Assembly (NCBI GenBank): GCA_946536145.1 | Contig: CAMNEA010000004.1 | Span: 29,338-93,337, forward strand | DNA length: 64,000 nt | Reading direction: 5' to 3' | DNA from: an uncultured Butyrivibrio sp. | Lineage (GTDB): Bacteria; Bacillota; Clostridia; Lachnospirales; Lachnospiraceae | In this document: in pieces, positions 17,231 to 26,283 of the stretch | Layout: each line of letters begins with the position of its first letter | How positions within the stretch are numbered: the stretch's first letter is position 1 | Program-made: the position numbers and the translations under genes | The notes under the pieces: model-generated | Database searches by the model: none | What the model was told of the DNA's origin: nothing | What the model saw: the letters and a program-made list of their open reading frames with translations, nothing else

Positions 17231-18337
17231 ATGAAAGAAAAACCGGCACTGATAGCTCTTGAGTCTTTTGCAGAACAGGGACGCAGAATAAATGATATTC
17301 TGTGCAAGTGGAGAGGGGCAGATTCTTTTTTGATCCCTTGCCAGTGCCCGAGGTTTGCCAGTGGTGAAGCCAAGGGAATAATAGGTGAGTCGATCAGGGA
17401 CAGGGATGTTTATATAATGGTTGATGTCTGCAATAACTCTCTGACCTATAAGATGGATGGAGAACTCAACAGAATGTCTCCTGACGATCACTACCAGGAT
17501 TTAAAACGCGTAATAACAGCCTGCAATGGCAAGGCGGGACGCGTGAATGTTATTATGCCGTTTTTGTATGAGAGCAGGCAGCATCGAAAGACCGGCAGGG
17601 AATCTCTGGACTGTGCAGTGATGCTCAAAGAGATGGAATTTCTTGGGGTTGACAACATTGTTACCTTTGACGCCCATGACCCGAGAATGCAGAATGTCCT
17701 TCCGCTTAACGGTATAGAAAATATATCTCCGGCTCTTCAGTTCACGCAGGCACTTCTTACTGAATATGAAGATCTGACGATAGATTCAGACCATCTGATG
17801 TTTATTGCTCCCGATGAGGGCGCAACTGAGCGGGTGGTCTTGTTGGCAACGCTCTTTGGAGTCAATATAGGAATGTTTTATAAAAGAAGGGATTACGGAA
17901 GGATAGTAAACGGCACTAATCCGATCATTGCTCATGAATTCTGCGGAGGCAGCCTTGAAGGCATAGATGCCATAGTAGTTGACGATATGATCTCTTCCGG
18001 AGGAAGTATAATTGATGTCTGCAGGCAGATAAAGAACAGGGGAGCCAGGCGCGTATTTATATTCTCAACCTTTGGACTGTTCTCGGGAGGCTTTGACAAG
18101 ATTGACAGAGCTTATGAAGAGGGGCTTTTCAACAGGATATTCACGACAAATCTTGTACATCAGAAACCAGAGCTTCTTGAAAAAGAGTATTACAGCACGG
18201 TAAACATGAACAGATACATAGCAGCCATCATTGATACTCTCAACAAGAACAATTCAATGCAGCACCTTGTTAAGCCGGAGCAGCGCATCAGGGAGACGAT
18301 ACAGAAATATAAAGGCAGTGATGAAAGAATTCATTAA
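17231..18337 (+). CDS. prs: Ribose-phosphate pyrophosphokinase (PRPP synthetase)
   Basis: A 368-residue enzyme with AAGGAGG 9 bases before the ATG. It transfers pyrophosphate from ATP to ribose 5-phosphate to give PRPP for nucleotide, His and Trp synthesis. Family features seen are MPFLYESRQHRKTGRESL (flexible-loop region), VDNIVTFDAHDPRMQN (ATP and metal site) and the PRPP loop IVVDDMISSGGSIIDV. It is about 50 residues longer than the B. subtilis type, with N-terminal and internal additions, as is seen in a group of Clostridia homologues. It is probably transcribed alone or with the secreted-protein gene 35 bases downstream. Confidence 0.88.
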   Translation: MKEKPALIALESFAEQGRRINDILCKWRGADSFLIPCQCPRFASGEAKGIIGESIRDRDVYIMVDVCNNSLTYKMDGELNRMSPDDHYQDLKRVITACNGKAGRVNVIMPFLYESRQHRKTGRESLDCAVMLKEMEFLGVDNIVTFDAHDPRMQNVLPLNGIENISPALQFTQALLTEYEDLTIDSDHLMFIAPDEGATERVVLLATLFGVNIGMFYKRRDYGRIVNGTNPIIAHEFCGGSLEGIDAIVVDDMISSGGSIIDVCRQIKNRGARRVFIFSTFGLFSGGFDKIDRAYEEGLFNRIFTTNLVHQKPELLEKEYYSTVNMNRYIAAIIDTLNKNNSMQHLVKPEQRIRETIQKYKGSDERIH

Positions 18338-18372
18338 AAGTGGTATTATGATTCTTGCGAGGTGATTACAAT

Positions 18373-19290
18373 ATGAAAAAGAAGAGCATAATAAACATAA
18401 TAGGTTCCTTATCGCTGGCTTTCATGCTGACAATGTCTCCGGCAGCAGCATTTTCAAATGTATATGCGGCTCCGTCACAGACAGAATCGCAAGATAAGGC
18501 TACTGAAGAGACAAAGACCGAAGAAACAAAAGCCGAAGAGACAAAAGCTGAAGAAGAAAAGACCGAAGAGACAAAGACCGAAGAAGCAAAGGCCGAAGAG
18601 ACAAAGGTCGAAGAGACAAAGGTCGAAGAGACAAAAGCTGAAGAGACAAAGACTGAAGAGACAGCAATTTCAGAAGGCGAAGCCAAAGAAACTTCAGGTG
18701 AAAATACTGAAGAGGCAGCAGAGACAAAGACTGAAGCTGTAACAGAAGAAAAGGCTGCTGAACAGCCTGAACTGACTGCTGAAGAACAGGCAGAAAAAGA
18801 GGCTGAAGATGCAAGGAAGAATCTTCAGAATGATCCAAATCACGTCCATCAGTTTAAATGGGTTGCCAGGATGGGTGAGAGTGAGTCGGCAGACGGGACC
18901 ATGAATTATATCTGTGAAGAGTGCGGCAAGATATGGTTTTTCAGACCGGTATCTGCATATGTTGCCTTTGAGGGCGATGTTGCGCACAGGATAGAAAAAG
19001 CTGCAGAGGGTGAGACTGTTAAGGTTAAGACTTCACACTTTATCAACTTTAACGCCCAGGTAATGAAGGCACTTGCATCAAGGCCAGACGTATCTGTGTA
19101 TGTCAGCTTCCTCGATCAGGAGTACAAGGGCAACCGCGTGAGCTTCACGATTCCTGCGGGAGAAGATGCGCTGTCCCTTATCGATGAAAACGGATATACC
19201 GGGTTCATGTTCCTTGGAAATAAATATGGTCTTACCATGGAAGAACCCATGGTGGTTGAAAGCAAAGATGAATCATCAGAGACAGAATAA
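18373..19290 (+). CDS. Secreted protein with T-E-E-T-K repeats and a C-terminal Cys/His domain
   Basis: A 305-residue protein. ATG 18373 has GAGGTGA 7 bases upstream. Residues 1-35 form a signal peptide (MKKKSII..., hydrophobic core, cleavage near NVYA-AP). Residues about 44-97 are a tandem of five-residue units, T-E-E-T-K or A-E-E-T-K, followed by further acidic sequence to about residue 155; this is probably an extended spacer. The C-terminal 145 residues look globular and begin NHVHQFKW, with a CEEC pair that could bind a metal. I do not recognise the domain. There is no sortase motif or lipobox, so it is probably released or loosely wall-bound. Confidence 0.7.
   Translation: MKKKSIINIIGSLSLAFMLTMSPAAAFSNVYAAPSQTESQDKATEETKTEETKAEETKAEEEKTEETKTEEAKAEETKVEETKVEETKAEETKTEETAISEGEAKETSGENTEEAAETKTEAVTEEKAAEQPELTAEEQAEKEAEDARKNLQNDPNHVHQFKWVARMGESESADGTMNYICEECGKIWFFRPVSAYVAFEGDVAHRIEKAAEGETVKVKTSHFINFNAQVMKALASRPDVSVYVSFLDQEYKGNRVSFTIPAGEDALSLIDENGYTGFMFLGNKYGLTMEEPMVVESKDESSETE
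18502..18663 (+). repeat. 15-base tandem repeat coding for EETK-type units
   Basis: About eleven imperfect copies of GAAGAGACAAAGRCC-like units, in frame, encoding T-E-E-T-K, A-E-E-T-K and V-E-E-T-K. Copies near 18600-18630 are identical, so copy number may vary by slippage. Confidence 0.85.
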
Positions 19291-19327
19291 AAAATGGTCA
19301 AAGTGCAGACGCGCTTTGACCATTTTT
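19291..19327. terminator. Bidirectional terminator between convergent genes
   Basis: A 13-bp perfect stem AAAATGGTCAAAG / CTTTGACCATTTT (19291-19303 and 19314-19326). It has A- and T-rich edges on both sides, serving both the secreted-protein gene and the helicase gene. Confidence 0.85.
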
Positions 19328-19330
19328 TCA

Positions 19331-21379
19331 TTATTTAGATAAATGAGCTGAGAGAGCACCTTTTGCAAGAATTGCAAGATGCCTCGTGGCGCGGGACATT
19401 GCAGTGTACAGACAGTGTGCCCCAAGGAGCGAATCAGGGTATGACTCCTTATCAGCATCAGGCAGTATGACACTGTCAAATTCAAGACCCTTTGCAAGCG
19501 GCAGCTCAATAAGAAATGCTCCGCTGTCAGGTAGTGCATCGTGTTCGGCAATGACAGCCGGCGCTGAATCGCCAAGGTCAGCGCGCACCTTCTCAAGGCT
19601 GAACTGATCTCTGCAGATTATTGCGGTAAGACCGTCTTCTTCATCAAAACATCTGATCCGGTCTTTTAGCTCTTTTAAATAATCCTCTTCTAAGTCGTAT
19701 GCCTTTACAAAAACGCTTTCACCCGGGCGCTGGACTGAAGAGACAAGGACCTTTTCATCCTCCGGAAGGAGGGAGGCAAACATATCGGTGATCTCCGGTG
19801 AGCTTCTGTAGCTGGTCATAAGAGGCAGCATGGCAGATTTTTTCTTTTCCTCGGCAAACATTTCCTCAATCTGCGCAAAAGTAGCAGTATCCTCTCTGAT
19901 CGACTGGAATTCATCCCCGAGGAGCATGAAGCGGGCGTTCGGGAAATATTTCTTAAATACGAGAAGCTGCGCGGTGGTATAGTCCTGAACTTCATCTATC
20001 ATGACGTATTTCATGTTGCGGTCGCACTCGCCGGTAAGCTCCATCCTCGTATATAGCCATTCTGCTGCTGTGAGGTGGGAGCGTCCGAGGATGCGCCCTG
20101 CCACATGTGCGACATTGATCCAGCTGCAGTTCCTGATATCCTTCAGAGCTCCTCCGAAATCATTCTCGGCGCGGTTGTCTCTTGCCTTGTCAGATGAGGC
20201 AACGCTTTCCGAGCCATCGTCTGAATATGTTTCCATGTCCTTAAGAGTGCTCTTTGCTCTCTGTTCAAGCTCGTCTGAAACAGTCTGGAACAGACGAACA
20301 CCCATTGGGAACTGACGGAATCTGTTCACTATACCAAGGACATCCTTTTTGGTCATGACAAGAGTGTCCTTTTGTTTGATATCATAAAAATCATCAGCCT
20401 CGGGGGTCAGAAGCGTAAGCCCCTCGCGGATAAGCCTAAGGCTGTCCCCGGCGGTGTAATCATAGTCGCTGTCAATGTAAGGCACATTAAGCATATCGAG
20501 GAACTCATGCCAGGTTATTGTAAGAGGGTTGCTCTCGCCAAGATCCGGAAGCACATTGTCGATATAGCTGCGAAAGACGGGGTTGAGCGTCATAAGGCAC
20601 ACCTGGTCAGGTCGCAGGGTGTCTCTTTTCTGGTAAAAGAGATATGCGATCCTCTGCAGCAGTACTGAAGTCTTGCCGCTTCCCGCTATGCCGTTTACGA
20701 TAAGGACCGGAATATCGGGATATCGGATGACGATATTTTGCTCCTTCTGAATTGTGGCGGTTATGGACTGCATTTTGTCGGAGTGCGCGTGTGACAGGGA
20801 TTTTAGCAGGATCGGATCTTCTATCGCTATCTGCGTATCAAAGAAGGCATTAAGCTTGTCGCGGCAAAGTTCGAACTGGCGGCGAAGCTTAAGATCGACC
20901 TGGATCTCTCTGTCCTCTACAGTGTAATGCGTCTGGCCGCTCTCTTGGTTGTAGTAAACCTCGGCAATAGGAGATCTCCAGTCAATTATCATCTGTTCGT
21001 GGCCGTTTTCGGTCATCGCGGCGCGTCCGATGTAGTAGTCCTCAGGCTCCTCGGACGGGTCAAACTGCACCCTGATCTTGGCAAAATAGGGTGACTCCAG
21101 GAGCTTGTTTACAGTGCCAAGGCGCCTGCTCAAAGAACTGCTCTCAACGTTATAGGTGTCGATATATCGGTTCCACACCTCTATTTCCGTCAGTGTCTCC
21201 ATGGTTGTCTCAATGTCGGCATAGTCGATTCGGATATTGTCGCGGATATCGTTTTTGTCGTCCACGGCTCTTTCGTTGAGCGCTGAGATCCTGGCCTCAA
21301 GATCGTCTTTGATACCAAGCAGCTTGTTATAAGTCTTCGTCAGATGTTCCTGTTCGCTTTTGAATATTTCTTTATCCAT
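19331..21379 (-). CDS. HelD-like superfamily 1 helicase (UvrD/Rep type)
   Basis: A 682-residue minus-strand protein starting at ATG 21379, with AAGGAT upstream. The N-terminal 100 residues are a charged helical region like the HelD arm that enters the RNA polymerase secondary channel. SF1 motifs follow: Walker A GIAGSGKTSVLLQRIAYLFY, DEVQDY (motif II), LLGDEFQSI (motif III), LPLAKGLEFDSVILPD (motif V) and LYTAMSRATRHLAIL (motif VI). A domain reading IDWRSPIAEVYYNQ upstream of Walker A is characteristic of HelD proteins. In Firmicutes HelD removes stalled RNA polymerase from DNA. It is a single-gene unit facing the preceding gene across a shared terminator. Confidence 0.88.
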   Translation of the reverse strand: MDKEIFKSEQEHLTKTYNKLLGIKDDLEARISALNERAVDDKNDIRDNIRIDYADIETTMETLTEIEVWNRYIDTYNVESSSLSRRLGTVNKLLESPYFAKIRVQFDPSEEPEDYYIGRAAMTENGHEQMIIDWRSPIAEVYYNQESGQTHYTVEDREIQVDLKLRRQFELCRDKLNAFFDTQIAIEDPILLKSLSHAHSDKMQSITATIQKEQNIVIRYPDIPVLIVNGIAGSGKTSVLLQRIAYLFYQKRDTLRPDQVCLMTLNPVFRSYIDNVLPDLGESNPLTITWHEFLDMLNVPYIDSDYDYTAGDSLRLIREGLTLLTPEADDFYDIKQKDTLVMTKKDVLGIVNRFRQFPMGVRLFQTVSDELEQRAKSTLKDMETYSDDGSESVASSDKARDNRAENDFGGALKDIRNCSWINVAHVAGRILGRSHLTAAEWLYTRMELTGECDRNMKYVMIDEVQDYTTAQLLVFKKYFPNARFMLLGDEFQSIREDTATFAQIEEMFAEEKKKSAMLPLMTSYRSSPEITDMFASLLPEDEKVLVSSVQRPGESVFVKAYDLEEDYLKELKDRIRCFDEEDGLTAIICRDQFSLEKVRADLGDSAPAVIAEHDALPDSGAFLIELPLAKGLEFDSVILPDADKESYPDSLLGAHCLYTAMSRATRHLAILAKGALSAHLSK

Positions 21380-21632
21380 AGTTTTATCCTTAAATCCAAA
21401 TTACAACTTCGGGTGTGTCTTTTTAGTATAACATATAAGGACTGTCTGAGTATTAATTTTGGAATTCACATTTGAAAAATCATGGTGATTTTTACCAAAT
21501 TAAGCTTCGGAATTGGTGTATAATTATGGATATTTATGCTTGTCTTCACGACTTCACTGTGCTAAAATCTTTGCAGTGCACACAAATGTCCGCGTGTGAA
21601 GAACATTAAAACGATAAGAGGTATTCAGAAAA

Positions 21633-22088
21633 GTGCAACAGGATACAGGCTATTACGTGCTTAGGAAACAGGCTGTTCCGGAGGTTCTGCTGAAAGTTGT
21701 CGAGGCCAAGAAACTTCTGGAGTCCGGCAAGGTACGAACCGTCAATGAGGCAGCAGCAAGTCTTGGAATAAGCCGCAGCTCTTTTTACAAGTATAAAGAA
21801 GACATATATGAGTTCCATGATTCCCTTCAGGGAACTACGCTTACTCTTTCATTTCAGATGAATGATGAAGTGGGACTTTTGTCATATATGCTCAATCTGA
21901 TAGCAGATTTTGGGGCAAACATTCTTACTATACATCAGTCCATTCCCCTTAACGGAGTGGCGTCTATATCGATTACAATCCAGGTTTTACCTACAACAAG
22001 AGATGTGATGGAGATGATATCCATCATGGAAAAGACAGAAGGTGTACACAAGGTCCATATAACGGGACGCAGTGCTACATTGGAATAA
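21633..22088 (+). CDS. ACT domain protein (UPF0735 / PheB-like)
   Basis: A 151-residue protein starting at GTG 21633, with GAGGT upstream. The N-terminal part is a helix-turn-helix-like region (TVNEAAASLGISRSSFYKYK), followed from about residue 70 by an ACT domain (TLSFQMNDEVGLLSYMLNLI, then ILTIHQSIPLNG). ACT domains bind amino acids. The combination is that of the UPF0735/PheB family, which commonly sits next to aspartate-family genes as here: hom begins 16 bases later. A regulatory role in the threonine, lysine and methionine pathways is inferred from context. An extended -10 TGTATAAT lies at 21517-21524. Confidence 0.88.
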   Translation: MQQDTGYYVLRKQAVPEVLLKVVEAKKLLESGKVRTVNEAAASLGISRSSFYKYKEDIYEFHDSLQGTTLTLSFQMNDEVGLLSYMLNLIADFGANILTIHQSIPLNGVASISITIQVLPTTRDVMEMISIMEKTEGVHKVHITGRSATLE

Positions 22089-22104
22089 ACATTAGGAGGC
22101 AGAC

Positions 22105-23313
22105 ATGGCAAAAGTAGCAGTACTAGGGTATGGCACAGTAGGAAGCGGTGTGGTTGACGTTCTTGACCAAAACGCCGCAGAGGTTTCAGGCAGCGCCGGA
22201 GAGAAGATTGAACTTAAGTACATCCTGGATCTTCGGGAGTTTCCCGGTGACAGACACGAGAGTCAGGTAGTACATGACATTGATATTATTTTAAACGACC
22301 CTGAGGTTGAAGTGATTTGTGAAACGATGGGTGGACTTGAGCCTGCATTTTCTTTTGCCAAAAAGGCACTTGAAAAGGGCAAGAGCGTGTGCACCTCCAA
22401 CAAGGAGCTGGTAGCGGCACACGGTCCCGAGCTTGTGGAACTTGCCAAAAAGAACGGCAAAAGCTATCTGTTTGAGGCGAGCGTAGGCGGTGGAATCCCG
22501 CTTCTTAGAACGATCAACGATTCAATGAAGCATGAAAAGATCGATTCAATTACCGGAATCCTAAACGGCACGACCAACTATATCCTTACCAAGATGGATA
22601 AGGAGGGAATGGGCTTTGCTACAGTCCTGAAAGCTGCGCAGGACAAGGGATACGCGGAGAAAAATCCGGAGGCCGATGTCGAAGGGTACGACGCCTGCAG
22701 GAAGATCGCGATCCTTGCAAGCCTTATGAGCGGAAAACATGTTAATTACGAAGATATTTATACAGAAGGTATTTCAAGAGTGAGCATAGAGGATTTTGAC
22801 TATGCGAGATGCCTTGGAATGTCGATCAAACTCCTTGCCATGTGCAAGAGAAGCGATTCCGGATTTTTCACGATGGTATCTCCTTTCCTGATTCCCAATG
22901 AGAACCCTCTTGCCAATGTCAATGGGGTTTTCAATGCAATCAACATTCATTCCAATATGCTCGGGGATGTGATGTTCTATGGAAAGGGCGCAGGCAAGAA
23001 TGCCACAGCCAGTGCCGTAGTTGCTGATGTGATCGATATTGTAAAGCACAAGAATCAGCATATAGATGTCAACATGAAGGCAGAGAAGGCGATTCTCTCA
23101 CCCAAAGACAGCGCAGTGCGCCAGTTCTTTGTAAGAGTACCTTCGACTTTAAAAGAGCAGGCAAATGACATCTTCGGAGATACGATCGAGGAAGTGAGCG
23201 GCGTTAATGTTCATGGCGAGTATGCATTCATCACCAGGGACCTGTCTGAGAAGGATTTCGAAGAAAAGCTCTGGAAGATGGACAGCGTGAAAGGTTATTT
23301 GAGGATTTATTAA
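22105..23313 (+). CDS. hom: Homoserine dehydrogenase
   Basis: A 402-residue enzyme that reduces aspartate semialdehyde to homoserine. The N-terminal NAD(P) site is VAVLGYGTVGSGVVDVL. The catalytic signature GGGIPLLRTINDSM and GILNGTTNYILTKM follows, with conserved Lys and Asp residues around KGYAEKNPEADVEGYDACRK. Length and domain order match the monofunctional enzyme, but the C-terminal ACT-like region is short. The gene lies 16 bases after the ACT protein and 29 before aspartate kinase, so feedback control could act through the separate ACT protein. Confidence 0.95.
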   Translation: MAKVAVLGYGTVGSGVVDVLDQNAAEVSGSAGEKIELKYILDLREFPGDRHESQVVHDIDIILNDPEVEVICETMGGLEPAFSFAKKALEKGKSVCTSNKELVAAHGPELVELAKKNGKSYLFEASVGGGIPLLRTINDSMKHEKIDSITGILNGTTNYILTKMDKEGMGFATVLKAAQDKGYAEKNPEADVEGYDACRKIAILASLMSGKHVNYEDIYTEGISRVSIEDFDYARCLGMSIKLLAMCKRSDSGFFTMVSPFLIPNENPLANVNGVFNAINIHSNMLGDVMFYGKGAGKNATASAVVADVIDIVKHKNQHIDVNMKAEKAILSPKDSAVRQFFVRVPSTLKEQANDIFGDTIEEVSGVNVHGEYAFITRDLSEKDFEEKLWKMDSVKGYLRIY

Positions 23314-23342
23314 ATAATAGAAACAGGAAGGAAATTACAGCA

Positions 23343-24662
23343 ATGAAAAAGGTAGTGAAGTTTGGTGGAAGCTCCCTGGCAAGTGCGGAGCAGTTCAGAA
23401 AGGTTGGTGATATCATCAGATCGGATCCTGACAGGGTATACGTTATACCGTCAGCACCCGGTAAAAGACATTCCAAAGATACCAAGGTTACGGATATGCT
23501 CTACAAAGCCTATGCTCTTGCAGAGGCAGGAAAGGATTTTGACAAACAGCTTGGCGACATCAAAGCCAGGTACGATGAGATCATAAACGGGCTGACACTT
23601 GACCTTGATCTGTCAGACGAATTTGCTACTATTGCAGCTAATTTTAAGGATAAGAAAGGCAGCGACTATGCAGCCAGCAGAGGTGAATATTTAAACGGTA
23701 TCATCATGGCTGCATATCTTGACTACGAATTCATAGATTCAGCTACGGTTGTTGTTTTTGATGAGAACGGAGATTTTGATCCTGAAAAGACCAACAAGCT
23801 TATGGCAAAAAGGCTTGAGAAGACTCCAAAGGCAGTTGTTCCCGGTTTCTATGGGGCTTATGAGGACGGCAGGATAAAGACCTTCTCAAGGGGAGGATCT
23901 GACATAACAGGCTCAATAGTTTCAAGAGCGATTAAGGCTGATGTCTATGAGAACTGGACAGATGTCTCGGGATTTCTTGTGGCAGATCCGAGGATCATAG
24001 ACAAGCCTCCGTATATCGAGACCATTACATATACCGAACTTCGAGAGCTTGCATATATGGGCGCTTCGGTTCTTCACGAGGATGCGATCTTCCCGGTTAG
24101 AAAAGAAGGCATCCCGATCAATATCAGAAATACCAATAAACCTGAGGATCCCGGAACATGGATCGTGGAGTCTACAGCCAAGAAGTCCAGGTTTGTCATA
24201 ACCGGAATTGCCGGGAAAAAGGGCTTTTGTTGTGTCAATGTCATGAAAGACCAGATGAACTCAGAGGTAGGATTTGTAAGAAGGGTTCTACAGGCCTTTG
24301 AAGACCAGCACATCTCAATAGAGCATGTTCCTTCCGGAATTGATACCATGACAGTGTTTGTTCAGGAGGATGAATTCATTGAGAAGGAGCAGGCAGTAGT
24401 ATCCGAGATCCACAGACTCGCGCATCCCGATATGCTCGAGATTGAGTCAGATCTGGCGCTCGTCGCTGTTGTGGGAAGAGGTATGAAGTCCACAAGGGGA
24501 ACAGCCGGAAGAATATTCTCGGCACTGGCTCATGCAAGCGTCAATGTCCGTATGATCGATCAGGGCTCGTCCGAGCTCAACATCATAATAGGCGTTGAGA
24601 ACAGGGACTTTGAAAAAGCAATCGCAGCTATTTACGATATATTTGTCACTACACAGGTGTGA
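23343..24662 (+). CDS. lysC: Aspartate kinase
   Basis: A 439-residue enzyme that phosphorylates aspartate as the first step to lysine, threonine and methionine. The family signature KVVKFGGSSLASAEQF is at the N-terminus, with FSRGGSDITGSIVSRAI and WTDVSGFLVADPRI later. Two C-terminal ACT domains (around VMKDQMNSEVGFVRRVLQAF and ALVAVVGRGMKSTRGTAGRI) provide feedback inhibition. It is the third gene of an aspartate-family operon. The following Nudix gene starts 47 bases later. Confidence 0.95.
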   Translation: MKKVVKFGGSSLASAEQFRKVGDIIRSDPDRVYVIPSAPGKRHSKDTKVTDMLYKAYALAEAGKDFDKQLGDIKARYDEIINGLTLDLDLSDEFATIAANFKDKKGSDYAASRGEYLNGIIMAAYLDYEFIDSATVVVFDENGDFDPEKTNKLMAKRLEKTPKAVVPGFYGAYEDGRIKTFSRGGSDITGSIVSRAIKADVYENWTDVSGFLVADPRIIDKPPYIETITYTELRELAYMGASVLHEDAIFPVRKEGIPINIRNTNKPEDPGTWIVESTAKKSRFVITGIAGKKGFCCVNVMKDQMNSEVGFVRRVLQAFEDQHISIEHVPSGIDTMTVFVQEDEFIEKEQAVVSEIHRLAHPDMLEIESDLALVAVVGRGMKSTRGTAGRIFSALAHASVNVRMIDQGSSELNIIIGVENRDFEKAIAAIYDIFVTTQV

Positions 24663-24709
24663 TACAGTATCATCGGGAAAGCAAAGCCCGGAAAGTTTAG
24701 AGGAAATAT

Positions 24710-25246
24710 ATGGAAGAGATAAAGCGAATCAAAAGGGAGCTGGTCTATAAGGGTACGATCCTTGATTTCTATGAGGACACCATGCTCCTTCCCAATGGCA
24801 ATACTGAGATCTGGGATTTCGTAAGCCACAGGATGGGTGCGGCCTGTGTCCTTCCGGTAAGACCTGACGGCAAGATACTCATGGTCAGGCAGTACAGAAA
24901 CGCCCTTGAGAGGGAAACACTGGAAGTACCTGCCGGGAAAAGAGATTCCATTGACGAGGACACTAAGATCTGTGCTGAGAGAGAACTTCTTGAGGAGACA
25001 GGTTACAGAGCCGGAAAGATAGAAAAACTGTTATCACTTAAGTCGACCGTTGCCTTCTGTGATGAAATGATAGATGTATATCTTGCTACAGATCTTCATA
25101 AAGAGGGAGAACAGAAGCTTGACGAATCCGAGTCAATTGATGTTGAAGCCTATGACCTTAAAGAACTTATGGACATGTGCTACAGCGGGAAACTGCAGGA
25201 TGCCAAGACCGTAGCAGCAATCATGGCATACGCAGCAAAGAAATAA
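24710..25246 (+). CDS. Nudix hydrolase, ADP-ribose pyrophosphatase type
   Basis: A 178-residue enzyme with AGAGGAAA before the ATG. The Nudix box is PAGKRDSIDEDTKICAEREL followed by LEETGY; it carries one extra residue between the Gly and the REL block compared with the usual spacing. The upstream segment LPVRPDGKILMVRQYRNALE is typical of the ADP-ribose-cleaving group (NudF). It probably hydrolyses ADP-ribose to AMP and ribose 5-phosphate. The end of the gene is followed by a terminator that also forms part of the convergent gene's coding sequence. Confidence 0.88.
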   Translation: MEEIKRIKRELVYKGTILDFYEDTMLLPNGNTEIWDFVSHRMGAACVLPVRPDGKILMVRQYRNALERETLEVPAGKRDSIDEDTKICAERELLEETGYRAGKIEKLLSLKSTVAFCDEMIDVYLATDLHKEGEQKLDESESIDVEAYDLKELMDMCYSGKLQDAKTVAAIMAYAAKK

Positions 25247-25251
25247 AAAAA

Positions 25252-25285
25252 GGTGGGTGTCCTTATTGGACATCCACCATTTCTA
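25252..25285 (+). terminator. Terminator after Nudix gene, overlapping the convergent gene
   Basis: A stem GGTGGGTGTCC / GGACATCCACC (25252-25262 and 25268-25278, one G-U pair), followed by ATTTCTATTTT. Its 3' arm encodes the last residues of the minus-strand gene. Confidence 0.75.
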
Positions 25286-26192
25286 TTTTGAAGTTAAGTT
25301 CTTTGCCGGCCATTTCGTGGTTGGCGTCAAATGTGACCGTTGTATCGGTCTTGTCTGTAACTTTTGCGGGGAAAGGTCTTCCGTAAACATCCTGAAGGAA
25401 TACCTGCTCGCCGACTTCCACATTCTCAGAACCGGGGAGCTGAGCTATCTCAAGCGAAACCACTGCCTCGGGATCATACTCTCCGTAAGCTTTGTCGGGT
25501 GTAAGATGTATTTCAACTGTCTCACCGACTTTCATATTTACAACGGCTTCGTCAAATCCGCGGATCATCATGCCTGAGCCGCAGACAAATTCGAGGGGCT
25601 CTCCTCTGTCATAGGATGAGTCAAACTGTGTTCCGTCATTGAAGGTACCAATATAATGCGCCTTGACAACCTTGCCGGCGTTGGGGCCTTCAACTGTGAG
25701 CTCCCCGCCGTGGCATCCGCTGCATCCTCCGCATCCGCCTGAAGCACATCCGCCTTCTTCATCTGAACATCCACCGCACCCTGCATCAGCGGACTTGTTG
25801 TCAGCTTCATGGTGAGCGCAGCTGTGACCTTCTTCATGGTCTCCACAGCTATGACCTTCGCCGTGGTGGTCACAGTTGACACCGGAGCTTACAAGGCTGC
25901 CTTTAATATAGGCGTCCACAACATCATCTGCGTCTCCGCTTTGGCCGGCGCAAACTTCAATTCCGTTTTCTGAAAGAGCATTCATGGCTCCGCCGCCGAT
26001 TCCGCCGCAGATAAGGACATCAATGTCTTTGTCTGCAAGAAGACCGGCTAGTGCGCCGTGTCCTGTTCCGTTGGAACCGATGACTTCAGAAGAAACAACC
26101 GCGCCGTCTTTAACATCGTACACCTTGAATTCTTCGGTATGGCCAAAATGCTGGAAAACTTCACCATCATTATAAGTAACAGCAATCTTCAT
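25263..26192 (-). CDS. NifX/NifB-type cofactor domain fused to a SlyD-like FKBP prolyl isomerase
   Basis: A 309-residue protein starting at ATG 26192, with AAGGAG upstream. Residues 1-105 match the dinitrogenase iron-molybdenum cofactor family (MKIAVTYNDGEVFQHFGHTE, then DVLICGGIGGGAMNAL). A metal-binding linker follows at about residues 108-165: His-rich first (CDHHGEGHSCGDHEEGHSCA), then Cys/Gly-rich with repeated CGGC and CSGC. The C-terminal 145 residues are a SlyD-type FKBP with its inserted chaperone flap (GKVVKAHYIGTFNDGTQFDS, GSGMMIRGFDEAV, HLTPDKAYGEYD). No nitrogenase genes are near. A role in handling nickel, iron or iron-sulphur metals is likely, but the client is unknown. Confidence 0.88.
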   Translation of the reverse strand: MKIAVTYNDGEVFQHFGHTEEFKVYDVKDGAVVSSEVIGSNGTGHGALAGLLADKDIDVLICGGIGGGAMNALSENGIEVCAGQSGDADDVVDAYIKGSLVSSGVNCDHHGEGHSCGDHEEGHSCAHHEADNKSADAGCGGCSDEEGGCASGGCGGCSGCHGGELTVEGPNAGKVVKAHYIGTFNDGTQFDSSYDRGEPLEFVCGSGMMIRGFDEAVVNMKVGETVEIHLTPDKAYGEYDPEAVVSLEIAQLPGSENVEVGEQVFLQDVYGRPFPAKVTDKTDTTVTFDANHEMAGKELNFKIEMVDVQ

Positions 26193-26283
26193 TGAGAGAT
26201 CTCCTTAATACAATTATGTTTATGACAATCATTTGCACATGATAACACATAGGACGATTGAAAAGCAAATACATTATGAACGA

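Noticed and set aside
18502..18663. CRISPR array
   Set aside because: The repeats are 15-base in-frame coding units with no unique spacers.
18458..18838. Long open frames on both strands over the EETK repeat region (K/R/Q-rich and L/S-rich products)
   Set aside because: They are shadows of the 15-base repeat, which lacks stops in several frames; the signal peptide and ribosome binding site belong to the frame at 18373.
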